A DNA stretch of 64,000 nt from Plantactinospora soyae (GTDB lineage Bacteria; Actinomycetota; Actinomycetes; Mycobacteriales; Micromonosporaceae), in contig NZ_JADBEB010000001.1 in NCBI RefSeq assembly GCF_014874095.1, forward strand, positions 186,001 through 250,000, read 5' to 3'. Below the pieces are notes generated by a model. That model had not been told where the DNA came from. It worked only from the letters and a program-made list of their open reading frames with translations, and made no database searches. The translations under genes were made by a program, and so were the position numbers. Shown one piece after another: positions 18,212-27,281 of this stretch (the first letter of the stretch is position 1; every line of letters starts with the position of its first letter).

Positions 18212-19969
18212 TCAGGCGGGATGCCGACCGGCGTGGATGGCCCGTACGGTCTCGATGGTGTCCGCCTCCGCGGCGGTCTTGTCCTCGCGGTAGCGCAGCA
18301 CCCGCGCGAAGCGCAGCGCCACCCCGCCCGGATAGCGCGGGCTGCTCTGCACCCCGTCGAACGCGATCTCCACCACCTGCTCGGGCCGGACCCGGACCAC
18401 CCAGTCGCCCCGGTCCACCGCCAACTCCTGGAACCGCTCCGTCTGCCAGCGCAGCAACTCGTCGGTGAGCCCCTTGAACGTCTTGCCGAGCATCACGAAG
18501 CCGCCGCTGTCCGGATCGCGCGCACCGAGGTGCAGATTCGACAACCAGCCCTTGCGCCGGCCGCTGCCCCACTCCACGGCAAGCACCACGAGGTCGAGCG
18601 TGTGCCTCGGCTTCACCTTCACCCAGGCGGAGCCCCGCCGCCCGGCGTCGTACGGCGCGTTCGGGTCCTTGACCACGATGCCCTCGTGGCCGGCGTCGAC
18701 CGCGTCGGCGAACGCCGTGGCGGCCTGCTCCGCCGTCTCAATCGTGATCCGCTCGACGAGTTGGGCCGGCGTGAGGATGCCGGCGAGCGCGTCCCAGCGC
18801 CGATGTCCGGGCGCGTCGAGCAGGTCGACGCCGTCGAGGTGGAGCAGGTCGAAGAAGTACGGGGTCAGCACCGTCGCACCACTCGTGCTGGCCGCCGCGA
18901 GCACCGACGGCGCGGCGGCCACCGGTCGGTCCGGCCCGGGGATCGTCGCGGGTGCCGTTCCGGAGGTGCCGATCCGGGGTATCTCGGAGATGTCCACCGG
19001 CGCCCCGCCCGACGTACGTGCCGAACCGGCTTCGGGCGATTCGACCGGCTCGGCGCCGAAGCTGCGGGTCCCGCCCTCGTGCGCGCCGGCCGACTCCGCC
19101 AGGACGGCCCGCCGGGCGCCTCTGGTGGCGGCCCGGCTGGCGGTCTCCTGGAACGGTCGTGGCCGCCCCGAGGCGTCGAGCGCGATCGCCTCACCGTCGA
19201 GCACCAGCTCGCGGGCCGGCAGGGCGCGTACCGCGGCGACCACTTCGGGAACCCGGGAGGTGATCTCGTCGAGGCTGCGGGTGAAGACCGCGATGTCGTT
19301 ACCCGAGCGGTGCACCTGGATGCGGATCCCGTCGAGTTTGACGTCGACCACCGCCGGCAACCCGACCGAGGTGAGGGCGTCGTCGACCGAGGCCGCGCTC
19401 TGGGCGAGCATCGGGGAGAGGGGCCGACCCACCTCCAACGCGAACTCGGCCAGCGCTCCGGCGCCGCCGGTGAGCGCGGCGACCGCCACGGTCTTCAGGT
19501 CGCCGGCCAGCAGCAGAGCCCGGCGAACCATGGGAAGCGGGACCCCGGCCGCCTGGGCGATCGCCTCGGCCAGCAGGCCGGCCTGCGCGCCCTGGCGGAC
19601 TTCCCCGCTGAACAGGCCGAGCAGCATCCGGCGCTCGTCGGCGGTGGCGGCACCGAACAGGGCGGCCAGCAGCTCACGGCGGCGGGACTGGGAACCCGGC
19701 CCACGGACCTCGGCGAGCCCGGCGATGGCGGCGTCGACGCCGGCCACGGTCAGCGAGGGCTGCTCAGCCACCGGCGGCAACTCGCGGAGGCTGGCGTAGC
19801 CGACGCCGGTCTGCCGCTGCCGCACCTCCCCGGCGAGGTACGCCGAGCCGGCCGCGATCTCGTCGGGCCCGAGATTCCGTAACGCCCCGGCGAGCAGCTC
19901 GACCTTGGCACGCCGGCCGGAGGTCGCGGCGACGGCGGCGGAGGTGGCTGCCAGGTCAACGAAGCGCAC
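18212..19969 (-). CDS. ATP-dependent DNA ligase (LigB type)
   Basis: This 585-residue enzyme seals DNA nicks using ATP, probably as a repair ligase beside the essential NAD-dependent LigA. It has an N-terminal helical DNA-binding domain, the adenylation site VDVKLDGIRIQVHR (Lys is the AMP acceptor), the motif LVLDGEAIALD, EGIVVKDPNAPYDAG and the OB-fold end WVKVKPRHTLDLVVLAVEWG. An insertion of about 85 residues (about 280-365), rich in Gly, Ala, Ser and Pro, splits the nucleotidyltransferase domain before LTPYFFDLLHLDG. The start is the GTG at 19969 (VRFVDLAATS). Without the insert the length matches M. tuberculosis LigB, roughly 510 residues. Confidence 0.93.
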   Translation of the reverse strand: MRFVDLAATSAAVAATSGRRAKVELLAGALRNLGPDEIAAGSAYLAGEVRQRQTGVGYASLRELPPVAEQPSLTVAGVDAAIAGLAEVRGPGSQSRRRELLAALFGAATADERRMLLGLFSGEVRQGAQAGLLAEAIAQAAGVPLPMVRRALLLAGDLKTVAVAALTGGAGALAEFALEVGRPLSPMLAQSAASVDDALTSVGLPAVVDVKLDGIRIQVHRSGNDIAVFTRSLDEITSRVPEVVAAVRALPARELVLDGEAIALDASGRPRPFQETASRAATRGARRAVLAESAGAHEGGTRSFGAEPVESPEAGSARTSGGAPVDISEIPRIGTSGTAPATIPGPDRPVAAAPSVLAAASTSGATVLTPYFFDLLHLDGVDLLDAPGHRRWDALAGILTPAQLVERITIETAEQAATAFADAVDAGHEGIVVKDPNAPYDAGRRGSAWVKVKPRHTLDLVVLAVEWGSGRRKGWLSNLHLGARDPDSGGFVMLGKTFKGLTDELLRWQTERFQELAVDRGDWVVRVRPEQVVEIAFDGVQSSPRYPGGVALRFARVLRYREDKTAAEADTIETVRAIHAGRHPA

Positions 19970-20038
19970 GGCTCCATCCTGGCAGCACCTACCGACAACT
20001 TCCGGCCGCTCCGGCATCGCGGGCCGGTCCGGAAGAGG

Positions 20039-20245
20039 TCAGGCGGGAACCGCCTCCTCGATGCGTAGGCCACGGGCGCGTACGCCGTCGGCCACCCGGG
20101 CAAGGGCGGCATCGAGCGCACAGAGAACGGTGGAAAGCTCGCCGAGCTGGTCCCGGAGCGCATCCTCGGACCACGCGGAGACGTCGACGTCCCGCAGCGC
20201 ACTGACCGCGGCATCAAGCCGCGCGATCGCCTCGTTCGTACTCAT
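20039..20245 (-). CDS. small helical protein of unknown function
   Basis: The 68-residue product is predicted to be mostly helical (AIARLDAAVSALRDV; LCALDAALARVADGVRARG) and slightly acidic. I do not recognise a family; the spacing resembles the N-terminal helices seen in some DUF222 proteins, but that is weak. It has its own likely promoter: TAGGAT (20253-20258, minus strand) lies 7 nt before the ATG, giving a leaderless mRNA. Third codon positions are almost all G or C, which supports coding. Confidence 0.65.
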   Translation of the reverse strand: MSTNEAIARLDAAVSALRDVDVSAWSEDALRDQLGELSTVLCALDAALARVADGVRARGLRIEEAVPA

Positions 20246-20339
20246 GTGCTAAATCCTAGCGGCTCGACGGTCCGGCCGGGCGCTTTCTCCACTTTCCCCC
20301 CACGGATCCCCGAAGCATGAGAAGTTCGGCTATCCCCGA

Positions 20340-20377
20340 CCGGGGTCGTGACCGGTATCAGCCGATCACGACCCCGG
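20340..20377 (-). terminator. rho-independent-like hairpin after the M20 peptidase gene
   Basis: The arms CCGGGGTCGTGA (20340-20351) and TCACGACCCCGG (20366-20377) form a perfect 12-bp stem with a 14-nt loop, 24 nt beyond the peptidase stop codon. There is no U tract, as is common in actinobacteria. Confidence 0.75.
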
Positions 20378-20401
20378 CACGTCAGCCCGGCCGTACCCGG
20401 G

Positions 20402-21775
20402 TCAGTCGGCGGCAGCCGTTTCGGCAACCTCCGCCACCTTGGCGAGCAGCAGCGCCTCGGCCAGGCAGACCCGGGCGAACTCCCCCAGGTGCAGGCTCTC
20501 GTTCGGGCCGTGCGCCCGCGCGTACGGATCCTCGACCCCGGTCACCAGGATCGCCGCCTTCGGGAACATCTGCCGGAAGGTGTCGATGAACGGGATCGAC
20601 CCGCCGACCCCGATGTCCACCGGATCGACGCCGTCCCAGGCGGTCCGGAAGGCGGCCCGCGCGGCGTCGTACATCGGCCCCGTCGCGTCGATCACGCACG
20701 GCTCACCGTCGTGCTCCAGCGTCACCGTCACCGAGGCACCGAACGGCGCGTTCCGACGCAGGTGCTCGGTCAGCGCGGCGTACGCCTTCGCGGCCTCGTC
20801 GCCCGGCGCCAGCCGTACGCTCAGTTTCGCCTTCGCGGCCGGCACCAACGCGTTCGGCGCCTCGCCGGTGGCCGGCGCGTCCAGCCCGATCACCGAGATC
20901 GCCGGCTTGTTCCAGAAGCGGTCGGTCAGCCGACCGGTGCCGATGAACGACACACCGTCGAGCATCCCGGCCTCGGCCCGCAGCCGGTCCTCCGGATAGT
21001 CCACGGAGGCGCCCTCCGCACCGACCAGTCCCGCTACCGCGACGTCGCCGGCGTCGTCGTGCAGGGTGGCGAGGAGCCGGCAGAGCGTGGTCAGCGCGTC
21101 CGGTACGGCGCCGCCGAACATCCCGCTGTGCACCGCCTGCGACAGGGTACGGACCTCCACGAAGCAGTTGACGACGCCGCGCAGCGAGGTTGTCAGCGCC
21201 GGTACGCCGATGTCCCAGTTCATCGAGTCGGCGATCACGATCACGTCGGCCGCGATCTCTTCCCGGTGCTCCTTGAGCAGCCGCTCCAGGGAGTCGGAGC
21301 CGTACTCCTCCTCGCCCTCGACGAACAGCACCACGCCGACCGGTAGCGCGTCACCGAAGGCCCGCAGCGCCGCGACGTGCGCCATCACGCCGGCCTTGTC
21401 GTCGGCGGCGCCCCGGCCGTAGAGCCGACCGTCGCGTTCCACCGGCTCGAACGGGTCACTCTGCCAGAGCGAGAGGTCACCGACCGGTTGCACGTCGTGG
21501 TGTGCGTACAGCATGACGGTGGGGGCGCCGGGTGGCGCCGGGCGCCGACCGATCACCGCCGGCTGGCCACCGGACCGCACCACCCGCACGTCGAGGGAAC
21601 ACCCGCGCAGCAGTTCGGCGACCGCCTCCGCCGAGCGCTCGACCTGGGAGTGGTCGAAGCCGTCGAAGGCGATGCCGGGGATCCGGACCAGCCGCTCCAG
21701 GTCGGCCCGGACGCCGGGCAACTCGCGCTCGATCGCGGCACGCAGTTCGGACTCAGTGCGGATAGTCGTGGTCAT
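20402..21775 (-). CDS. M20 family dipeptidase / metallopeptidase
   Basis: This 457-residue cytosolic zinc peptidase of the M20 family probably cleaves dipeptides or related amide bonds. Metal ligands are visible in LYAHHDVQP, GRGAADDKAGVMAH and EGEEEYGS, with the later ADSMNWD and the C-terminal HGPNESLHL histidine; the dimerisation (lid) domain lies in between. Length is typical. I chose the ATG at 21775 (MTTTIRTESE); TACGAT lies 7 nt before it (21783-21788), so the mRNA may be leaderless. The longer upstream frame is not supported. Confidence 0.92.
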   Translation of the reverse strand: MTTTIRTESELRAAIERELPGVRADLERLVRIPGIAFDGFDHSQVERSAEAVAELLRGCSLDVRVVRSGGQPAVIGRRPAPPGAPTVMLYAHHDVQPVGDLSLWQSDPFEPVERDGRLYGRGAADDKAGVMAHVAALRAFGDALPVGVVLFVEGEEEYGSDSLERLLKEHREEIAADVIVIADSMNWDIGVPALTTSLRGVVNCFVEVRTLSQAVHSGMFGGAVPDALTTLCRLLATLHDDAGDVAVAGLVGAEGASVDYPEDRLRAEAGMLDGVSFIGTGRLTDRFWNKPAISVIGLDAPATGEAPNALVPAAKAKLSVRLAPGDEAAKAYAALTEHLRRNAPFGASVTVTLEHDGEPCVIDATGPMYDAARAAFRTAWDGVDPVDIGVGGSIPFIDTFRQMFPKAAILVTGVEDPYARAHGPNESLHLGEFARVCLAEALLLAKVAEVAETAAAD

Positions 21776-21925
21776 GGGAAAGATCGTAGGCGCCGTCGCG
21801 GCCGCCAATCGGCCGAGCCCCGCGCCGACAGCCGACGAGGGCGCATCGCCTGACCAGGCGATGGCCGGGCACAAGTAACGTCCGGGCGGGGAGGAGCGCC
21901 GAGGGGCCAGCAGCAGCGTTCCGGG

Positions 21926-23104
21926 CTAGGGCCGGTCGTCGGTAGCGTCCCCGCCGGCCGGGCCGGTCTCGTCGGCCGGTGCCGGGTCGCCCGCCCCCGG
22001 CGTACCGCCGTCCGGTCTCGTACCCCGGCGGGTACGACCGGCGGCCCGGGTCGCGGCCTCGCCGGCGGCGTTCATCCACGAGCGGGCCCGGCCGGCACCG
22101 CCGCCGGCCCACTCGCCGACGTCGCTGGCCCCGTCGCCGAGCCGGCGCAGCAACCCGACGAGCGGGTCCTGGGAACGACCGAAAGCCTCCCGGTACGACT
22201 CCGCGGCCGCCTTGATCTCGGCGGAGACGGACGTCATCGCGTCGTCCTCCCGGCGCGGGTAGTCGCCGCCGAGCAGCCGGGCGTACTCGCCGGAGTCGAC
22301 CCACCGGCGCGAGTCGGCGGCTCGGGCCACCGGCACCGGATGGGTGCTCCAGGCGGTCATCCGGATCTTGTGCAGGCTGTCCCGCAGGTCGCCGCCGCCG
22401 TCGTACTCCGAGGCCTGCTCCAGGAAGGCGGTGGTGTCGATCTGGCTCAGATCGCCGCCGCCGGCCATCTTCATCAGCACCCGCAGCGCCGCCGCTGGAT
22501 CCTGCCCGGCGAGCAGCCCGGCCCGGTCGCCCGACAGCTCCGCCTTGCGCCACCATTCCAGCATCGCGGCGATGATCGCCCGGAGCGCGATCGCGCCGAC
22601 CGGCAGCCAGCTCAGGTTGGCCGCCCAGCGGGTGAGGATCGTCAGGATGGTCTTGTAGACCGCGTGGCCGCTGCCCACGTGGCCCAGTTCGTGGCCGAGC
22701 AGGAAGCGCAGCTCGTCGTCGTCGAACTGGTTCACGCAGGCCGAACTGATCACGATGAACGGCCGGTCGAGCCCGATCGCCTCGCCGGTCAGCCACGGCG
22801 ACTGCGTCACGAAGAGTTCCGGCAGTTCGGCCACGTCGAGTGCCGCGCCGGCCTCGGCGTAGAGGCGGTAGACCCGGGGATACTGCCGGTGGTCGACCCG
22901 GATGGCGGCGGCCAGGTAGGAGAGCCGGAAGCCCCGCTCGTTCCACATCCCGAAGAACGCCTTGACTACGTCGTCGAAGCCGCGCAACTCACGCAGCGCG
23001 GTGAGCGCACCCCGGTCGGCCGGATGCTCCCAGGCCCGGGAACTGATGCCGGTGAGTACGACCCGCCGCCGAGCCGGAGTGCCGCCCGTACCGCCTGTCG
23101 TCAT
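21926..23104 (-). CDS. M48 family metallopeptidase
   Basis: The 392-residue protein carries the zinc-protease motif HELGH (LLGHELGHVGSGH) near residue 145 and resembles M48 peptidases of the HtpX/Ste24 type. A hydrophobic stretch follows the motif (ILTILTRWAANLSWLPVGAI), so it is probably membrane associated. The C-terminal 100 residues are Gly/Ala/Arg-rich and look disordered. The start ATG at 23104 is preceded by a G-rich stretch. The P-loop kinase gene lies 82 nt upstream on the same strand and may be co-transcribed. The substrate is unknown. Confidence 0.87.
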   Translation of the reverse strand: MTTGGTGGTPARRRVVLTGISSRAWEHPADRGALTALRELRGFDDVVKAFFGMWNERGFRLSYLAAAIRVDHRQYPRVYRLYAEAGAALDVAELPELFVTQSPWLTGEAIGLDRPFIVISSACVNQFDDDELRFLLGHELGHVGSGHAVYKTILTILTRWAANLSWLPVGAIALRAIIAAMLEWWRKAELSGDRAGLLAGQDPAAALRVLMKMAGGGDLSQIDTTAFLEQASEYDGGGDLRDSLHKIRMTAWSTHPVPVARAADSRRWVDSGEYARLLGGDYPRREDDAMTSVSAEIKAAAESYREAFGRSQDPLVGLLRRLGDGASDVGEWAGGGAGRARSWMNAAGEAATRAAGRTRRGTRPDGGTPGAGDPAPADETGPAGGDATDDRP

Positions 23105-23186
23105 GGTGCGCCCCCGCTCGCGGTACGTCGGCCTGTCCTGCCGATCGTGCCCCAGTCGCCCGGATACGTCCATGGGCCGGCGTCGG

Positions 23187-23798
23187 TCAACTCTTCCCGC
23201 CGAGCCGGACGAACCGGCCGGACCCGTCCTTTGCCGGGGCGGCGGCGCCGTCCACCACCAGGTCGGCCCGCTCGGCGGTACGGTCCGCCGCGAAGTGCAC
23301 CCGCTCGGCGCGCCGCCACACGGTGAGCTGGGGCAGTATTGCGGCGCCGTCCCGGGCGAGCGTACGGCTCCGCCGCAGCCCCGCCGGAGCGGTCACGAAG
23401 ACGGCGAAGGTCAGTTCGGCGGCGATGGCGGCCCGGGCGCTGGACACCCCTTCGAGGATCACCACCGGGGCGGGCGGGACCGGAATCCACTCCTCGGTGA
23501 AGCCGCCGGCCGCCCAGTCGTACCGGCGGTAGCGCCCCGGCCGACCGGCACGGAGCGGGCCGAGCACCCACTCGTCCAGTCGGGGCCAGAAGCTGAACTG
23601 GTCCGCCCAGCCGTCGAGCAGGTCGTCGGTGTTCACCACCGGTGTCCCGGGCAGCGCCGCCGCCAGCCGTCCGGCGAAGCTGCTCTTGCCGGCGCCGCTC
23701 GGCCCGTCCACCGCGACCAGCCGGGTACGCCCCAGCCGGGCGGCCCGGCCCAGAATCCGCGCGGCCAGGTCCGGGTACGACTCGACCACGTCCGGCAT
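23187..23798 (-). CDS. uridine kinase-like P-loop NTPase
   Basis: The 203-residue protein has a Walker A motif GPSGAGKSS and the general pattern of uridine kinase/phosphoribulokinase-like enzymes: VVNTDDLLDGW after the P-loop, a Walker B-like VVILEGVSSARA, and the lid region FVTAPAGLRRSRTLARDG. It would phosphorylate a small substrate that I cannot name. The ATG at 23798 lies 7 nt after TAGGGT, consistent with a leaderless mRNA. It is divergent from the rhodanese gene, with 49 nt between the two starts. Confidence 0.85.
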   Translation of the reverse strand: MPDVVESYPDLAARILGRAARLGRTRLVAVDGPSGAGKSSFAGRLAAALPGTPVVNTDDLLDGWADQFSFWPRLDEWVLGPLRAGRPGRYRRYDWAAGGFTEEWIPVPPAPVVILEGVSSARAAIAAELTFAVFVTAPAGLRRSRTLARDGAAILPQLTVWRRAERVHFAADRTAERADLVVDGAAAPAKDGSGRFVRLGGKS

Positions 23799-23847
23799 CT
23801 GCCCGACCCTACTGCCCGACCTTCCCGAGCAGGGAGACAATGGCCCG

Positions 23848-24258
23848 GTGGAAGATCAAAATCGGGGCGTGGCGGCACTGCTGGCCCACGCCCGCGCGGG
23901 GGTACGTCGGTTGACCCCGGAGGAGACGGTGACGGCGACCCGACGCGGGGCGCTGCTGGTGGACACCCGGACCGATCCGCAGCGCGCGGAGCAGGGTGAG
24001 CTGCCCGGGGCGCTGGTGATCGACCGTACCGTGCTCGAATGGCGGCTCGACCCGGCGAGCGCGGCCCGGATCCCGGAGGCGGTCGACTACGACGTGGAGA
24101 TCGTCGTGGTGTGCCGGCAGGGCTACAGCTCCAGCCTGGCGGCGGCCAGCCTGCGTGCCCTGGGCCTGTGGCGGGCGACGGATCTGATCGGCGGCTTCGA
24201 GGCCTGGCGGCGGGCCGGACTGCCGTGCGCTGACGGGCCCGCCGACGTACGGCGCTAA
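23848..24258 (+). CDS. rhodanese-like domain protein
   Basis: This 136-residue single-domain rhodanese probably carries sulfur or persulfide on the Cys of the active loop CRQGYSS. The N-terminal part [21 protein letters not shown] and the C-terminal [12 protein letters not shown] match family positions. The GTG at 23848 is chosen because the conserved part begins shortly after and GACAAT lies 6 nt upstream; an ATG nearby is out of frame. Its TAA overlaps the stop codon of the convergent cobQ (24255-24258), so no terminator separates them. Confidence 0.88.
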   Translation: MEDQNRGVAALLAHARAGVRRLTPEETVTATRRGALLVDTRTDPQRAEQGELPGALVIDRTVLEWRLDPASAARIPEAVDYDVEIVVVCRQGYSSSLAAASLRALGLWRATDLIGGFEAWRRAGLPCADGPADVRR

Positions 24259-25916
24259 CCCGACGCGGGGCGGGTGGTGGCCAGCGTCGACGGCCGCGTA
24301 CGCGGCGGCGATTCACCCGACGGCGGCACTCCGCTCGACGGCGGCACTCCGCTCGACGGCGGTGCTCCGGGTGGCACGAAGGGCAGCCCGGCGGGTGGGC
24401 CCCGCTCGATGAGCCGCCACAGCGCGTCGGTGTCCAGGTGTTCCTCCACCAGGTCACCGATGAGGTCCAGGGTGCGTTCCCGGGCGGCGGCGAACGAGGT
24501 GTCCGGGGCAACCTGGAAGCCGTGCCGGCCGGCCAGCCGGGCCGCCTCGGTGAGGAACCTGCGCCGGAAGTCGTCCGAGGAGAACGCGCCGTGCCAGTGC
24601 GTACCGAAGAGATGCCCGACTGCGGCGCCCTCCACCCGGCCGTCGGCGGCGCGGATCAGGGGTGGCAGCGCCGGGTCGGCGTCGGAGACGTACCCGTGGT
24701 GGATCTCGTAGCCGCGCACCGGCACCGAGCCGAATGCCGCGCCCACCGAGCGGGTCACGGTCTTGGCGGCGCCAAAGGTGATCTCGATGGGCAGGAGTCC
24801 GAGCCCGGCGACCCGACCGCGTCCGCTCTCCACCTCGTCGTCGATGCTCCGGGCGAGCATCTGGAAGCCGCCGCAGATGCCGAGCAGCGGCCGTCCGGCG
24901 GCGGCGTGCGCGTGTACGACGTCAGCCAGTCCGGTACGCCGCAGCCACTCCAGGTCGTCGACGGTCGACTTGGTCCCGGGCAGTACGACGAGGTCGGCGG
25001 CGGCCACCTCGGCCGGCTCGACGGTCAGCCGGACCCGTACGCCCGGTTCGGTGGCCAGTGCCTCGACGTCGGTGGCATTGGAGATCCGGGGTAGCCGGAC
25101 GACCGCCACGTCCAGCCACTGCGCGCCGACGGGTGCCGCCGGTCGGCCCAGTACCCGGCCGTAGGCGAGCGAGTCCTCGGCGTCCAGCCACAGGTCGACC
25201 TCCCACGGCAGCACCCCGTACGTCGGCCGCCCGGTCACCTGGGTCAGCATGTCGAGCCCGGGTCGGAGCAGTCCCAGGTCCCCCCGGAACTTGTTGATCA
25301 CGAAGCCCGCGACGAGATCCTGGTCGGCGGCGTCCAGCAGCGCCACCGTGCCGAACATCGACGCGAAGACACCGCCCCGGTCGATGTCACCGACCACGAT
25401 CGTCGGCAGTCCGGCGTGCCGGGCCAGCCCCATGTTGGTGTAGTCGCTGTCCCGCAGATTGATCTCGGTGGGGCTGCCCGCCCCCTCGCAGATGACGACG
25501 TCGTACTCGGCGCGCAGTTCGGCGAGCGCCTCGAAGGCGGTCGCGGCGAGTCGGGGTCGGAGGCTGCGGAAATTGCCGGCGGTGACCGTGTCGACGGCCT
25601 GGCCGAGCAGGACCACCTGACTGGACCGGTCGCTGCCGGGCTTGAGCAGCACCGGATTGAACCGCAGGTCCGGGGGGAGTCCGCAGGCGGCGGCCTGCAT
25701 CGCCTGCGCCCGGCCGATCTCGCCGCCCCGGCCGTCCGGCCCGATCACCACCGCCGAGTTGTTGGACATGTTCTGTGCCTTGAACGGGGCCACGCTGACG
25801 CCCTGGCGGTGCAGCCAGCGACAGATGCCGGCGGTGAGCACGCTCTTGCCCGCGTCCGAGGTGGTGCCGGCCACCAGCAGCCCCCCACCCACCGGACTTG
25901 ACCGACCACCGCTCAC
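24255..25916 (-). CDS. cobQ: cobyric acid synthase
   Basis: CobQ amidates side chains b, d, e and g of adenosylcobyrinate a,c-diamide with glutamine and ATP. The 553-residue protein has the P-loop-like [45 protein letters not shown]-type motifs, and an intact class I glutaminase domain: the nucleophile in GICGGFQML near residue 345 and GYEIHHG near 400. This contrasts with the degenerate CobB at 14-16 kb. The last 40 residues include three PPSSGV repeats. The GTG at 25916 overlaps the cobD stop (GTGA), so the pair is coupled. Confidence 0.96.
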   Translation of the reverse strand: MSGGRSSPVGGGLLVAGTTSDAGKSVLTAGICRWLHRQGVSVAPFKAQNMSNNSAVVIGPDGRGGEIGRAQAMQAAACGLPPDLRFNPVLLKPGSDRSSQVVLLGQAVDTVTAGNFRSLRPRLAATAFEALAELRAEYDVVICEGAGSPTEINLRDSDYTNMGLARHAGLPTIVVGDIDRGGVFASMFGTVALLDAADQDLVAGFVINKFRGDLGLLRPGLDMLTQVTGRPTYGVLPWEVDLWLDAEDSLAYGRVLGRPAAPVGAQWLDVAVVRLPRISNATDVEALATEPGVRVRLTVEPAEVAAADLVVLPGTKSTVDDLEWLRRTGLADVVHAHAAAGRPLLGICGGFQMLARSIDDEVESGRGRVAGLGLLPIEITFGAAKTVTRSVGAAFGSVPVRGYEIHHGYVSDADPALPPLIRAADGRVEGAAVGHLFGTHWHGAFSSDDFRRRFLTEAARLAGRHGFQVAPDTSFAAARERTLDLIGDLVEEHLDTDALWRLIERGPPAGLPFVPPGAPPSSGVPPSSGVPPSGESPPRTRPSTLATTRPASG

Positions 25917-26998
25917 CGGGCTGGCCGCAACCGCGTGGCGATCCAGCGGACGCAGGCGCGCCGGGGTCGGCTGCTCGCCGCGTACGCCACCGTGACGCCG
26001 AGGGCGGCGAGCCCGACCGTGCCGGAGAGTCGGGCGGCCCGACTGATGTGCCGGGCCTCCGGCCGGGGTCCGTCACCGAGGAACGGCCGTACCTCCGAGC
26101 GTCCGAAGTAGACGTTACGGCCACCGAGCCGGACACCGAGGGCACCTGCCATCGCCGCCTCACACTGGCCGGCGTTCGGACTCGGGTGATCATCCCGGTC
26201 CCGCCGCCAGACGTGCCAGGCCCGACTCCGGTCGCCCCGGACCAGCGGCGCGGCGGCGACGGTGAGCAGTCCGGTCAGCCGGGACGGCAGCAGGTTGAGC
26301 AGGTCGTCGAGGCGCGCGGCGGCGGTGCCGAACCGGGCGTACCGGTCCGACCGGTGTCCGACCATCGCGTCCAGCGTGTTGGCCGCCCGGTAGCCGAGCA
26401 GGCCGGGCAGTCCGGCCACGGCGCCCCAGACCAGCGGCGCGACCACCGCGTCGGAGGTGTTCTCCGCGACGGACTCCACGGTGGCGCGGGCGAGTTCGGC
26501 CTCGTCCAGCGCCGACGGGTCCCGGCCGCACAGGTGCCCCAGCCGGCGTCGTGCGGCCGGCAGGTCGTCCCGGCGCAGTGCCCGACCCATCGTCTCCGCC
26601 TCCCGGCGCAGCGTGCGGCCGCCGAGCACGGTCCAGGTCCCGGCCGCGACCAGCACCGCGCGGGCCAGGGGCCGGTCCCGGGTCGCGGCCGCCGCCGCCC
26701 CGGCCAGCACCACGGGTACGCCGACCGCCAGCGCCGTGTACGCCACTCCGGCCGACCGCCGTGGCTGGTAGATCCGGCGTTCGAGCGCGCCGGCCAAGGT
26801 TCCGAACCCGGCGACGGGATGTCCTCGGCGGGGATCGCCGAGCAACGCGTCCAGGGCGTAGCCGGCGGCCAGCCCGGCCGCGTTGGCCACCCCGCCGCTC
26901 AACCAGCTCGACGCTCCGGCGCGACGGCCGGCAGGACCACCGGAACGGCGGGCCCGCACCACGATGTTCTTCGGCCGCACGGCGACCACCTCCCCCAT
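25913..26998 (-). CDS. cobD: adenosylcobinamide-phosphate synthase CobD/CbiB
   Basis: This 361-residue membrane protein joins cobyric acid to aminopropanol (or its phosphate) to give adenosylcobinamide (phosphate). Family marks are [20 protein letters not shown] near the N-terminus, [41 protein letters not shown] and [21 protein letters not shown]-like sequence. Four or five membrane helices are expected. The first 35 residues are basic and poorly conserved, so a later start is possible; however TAGGCT lies 6 nt before the ATG at 26998, which fits a leaderless start there. It is the first gene of cobD-cobQ. Confidence 0.94.
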   Translation of the reverse strand: MGEVVAVRPKNIVVRARRSGGPAGRRAGASSWLSGGVANAAGLAAGYALDALLGDPRRGHPVAGFGTLAGALERRIYQPRRSAGVAYTALAVGVPVVLAGAAAAATRDRPLARAVLVAAGTWTVLGGRTLRREAETMGRALRRDDLPAARRRLGHLCGRDPSALDEAELARATVESVAENTSDAVVAPLVWGAVAGLPGLLGYRAANTLDAMVGHRSDRYARFGTAAARLDDLLNLLPSRLTGLLTVAAAPLVRGDRSRAWHVWRRDRDDHPSPNAGQCEAAMAGALGVRLGGRNVYFGRSEVRPFLGDGPRPEARHISRAARLSGTVGLAALGVTVAYAASSRPRRACVRWIATRLRPAR

Positions 26999-27210
26999 CG
27001 GGGGAGCCTAGCCGCGCCCGCCCCGGCACGATCGGCGACATCGGGGTGACCAGGACGTGTCGGCGCTGCGGGCCGGCGGGCGATACGTGCCGGGAGCCGT
27101 ACCCGGCCGTACCGGATAGGGTCGCCCACGGACCCGCGGGAGCGGGCATACCCAGCCGGGATCCCGCACGACCGGACATCTCGGGACAACCTTACCGATG
27201 GGAGGCGTAC

Positions 27211-27281
27211 GTGCTGGCCATCGATGTACCCGTCGGGGAGTGGAGATGACCAGCGGAGCGCCCACCGGAGAGGTCGAATGA
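27211..27281 (+). promoter_or_regulatory. two short overlapping leader ORFs before the acyltransferase
   Basis: A GTG at 27211, with GGGAGG 5 nt before it, opens a 12-codon ORF (VLAIDVPVGEWR) whose TGA overlaps the ATG of a second 11-codon ORF (27246-27281, MTSGAPTGEVE). The TGA of the second overlaps the acyltransferase ATG at 27278. Each start has a purine-rich Shine-Dalgarno-like stretch. ATGACCAGCG occurs at both 27246 and 27278. Coding status is inferred only from this arrangement. Confidence 0.4.

Noticed and set aside
26999-27210. Cobalamin riboswitch upstream of cobD, cobB or cobC
   Set aside because: I searched the three upstream gaps on the correct strand for the B12-box and the flanking conserved stems and saw none; the cobD promoter looks leaderless.
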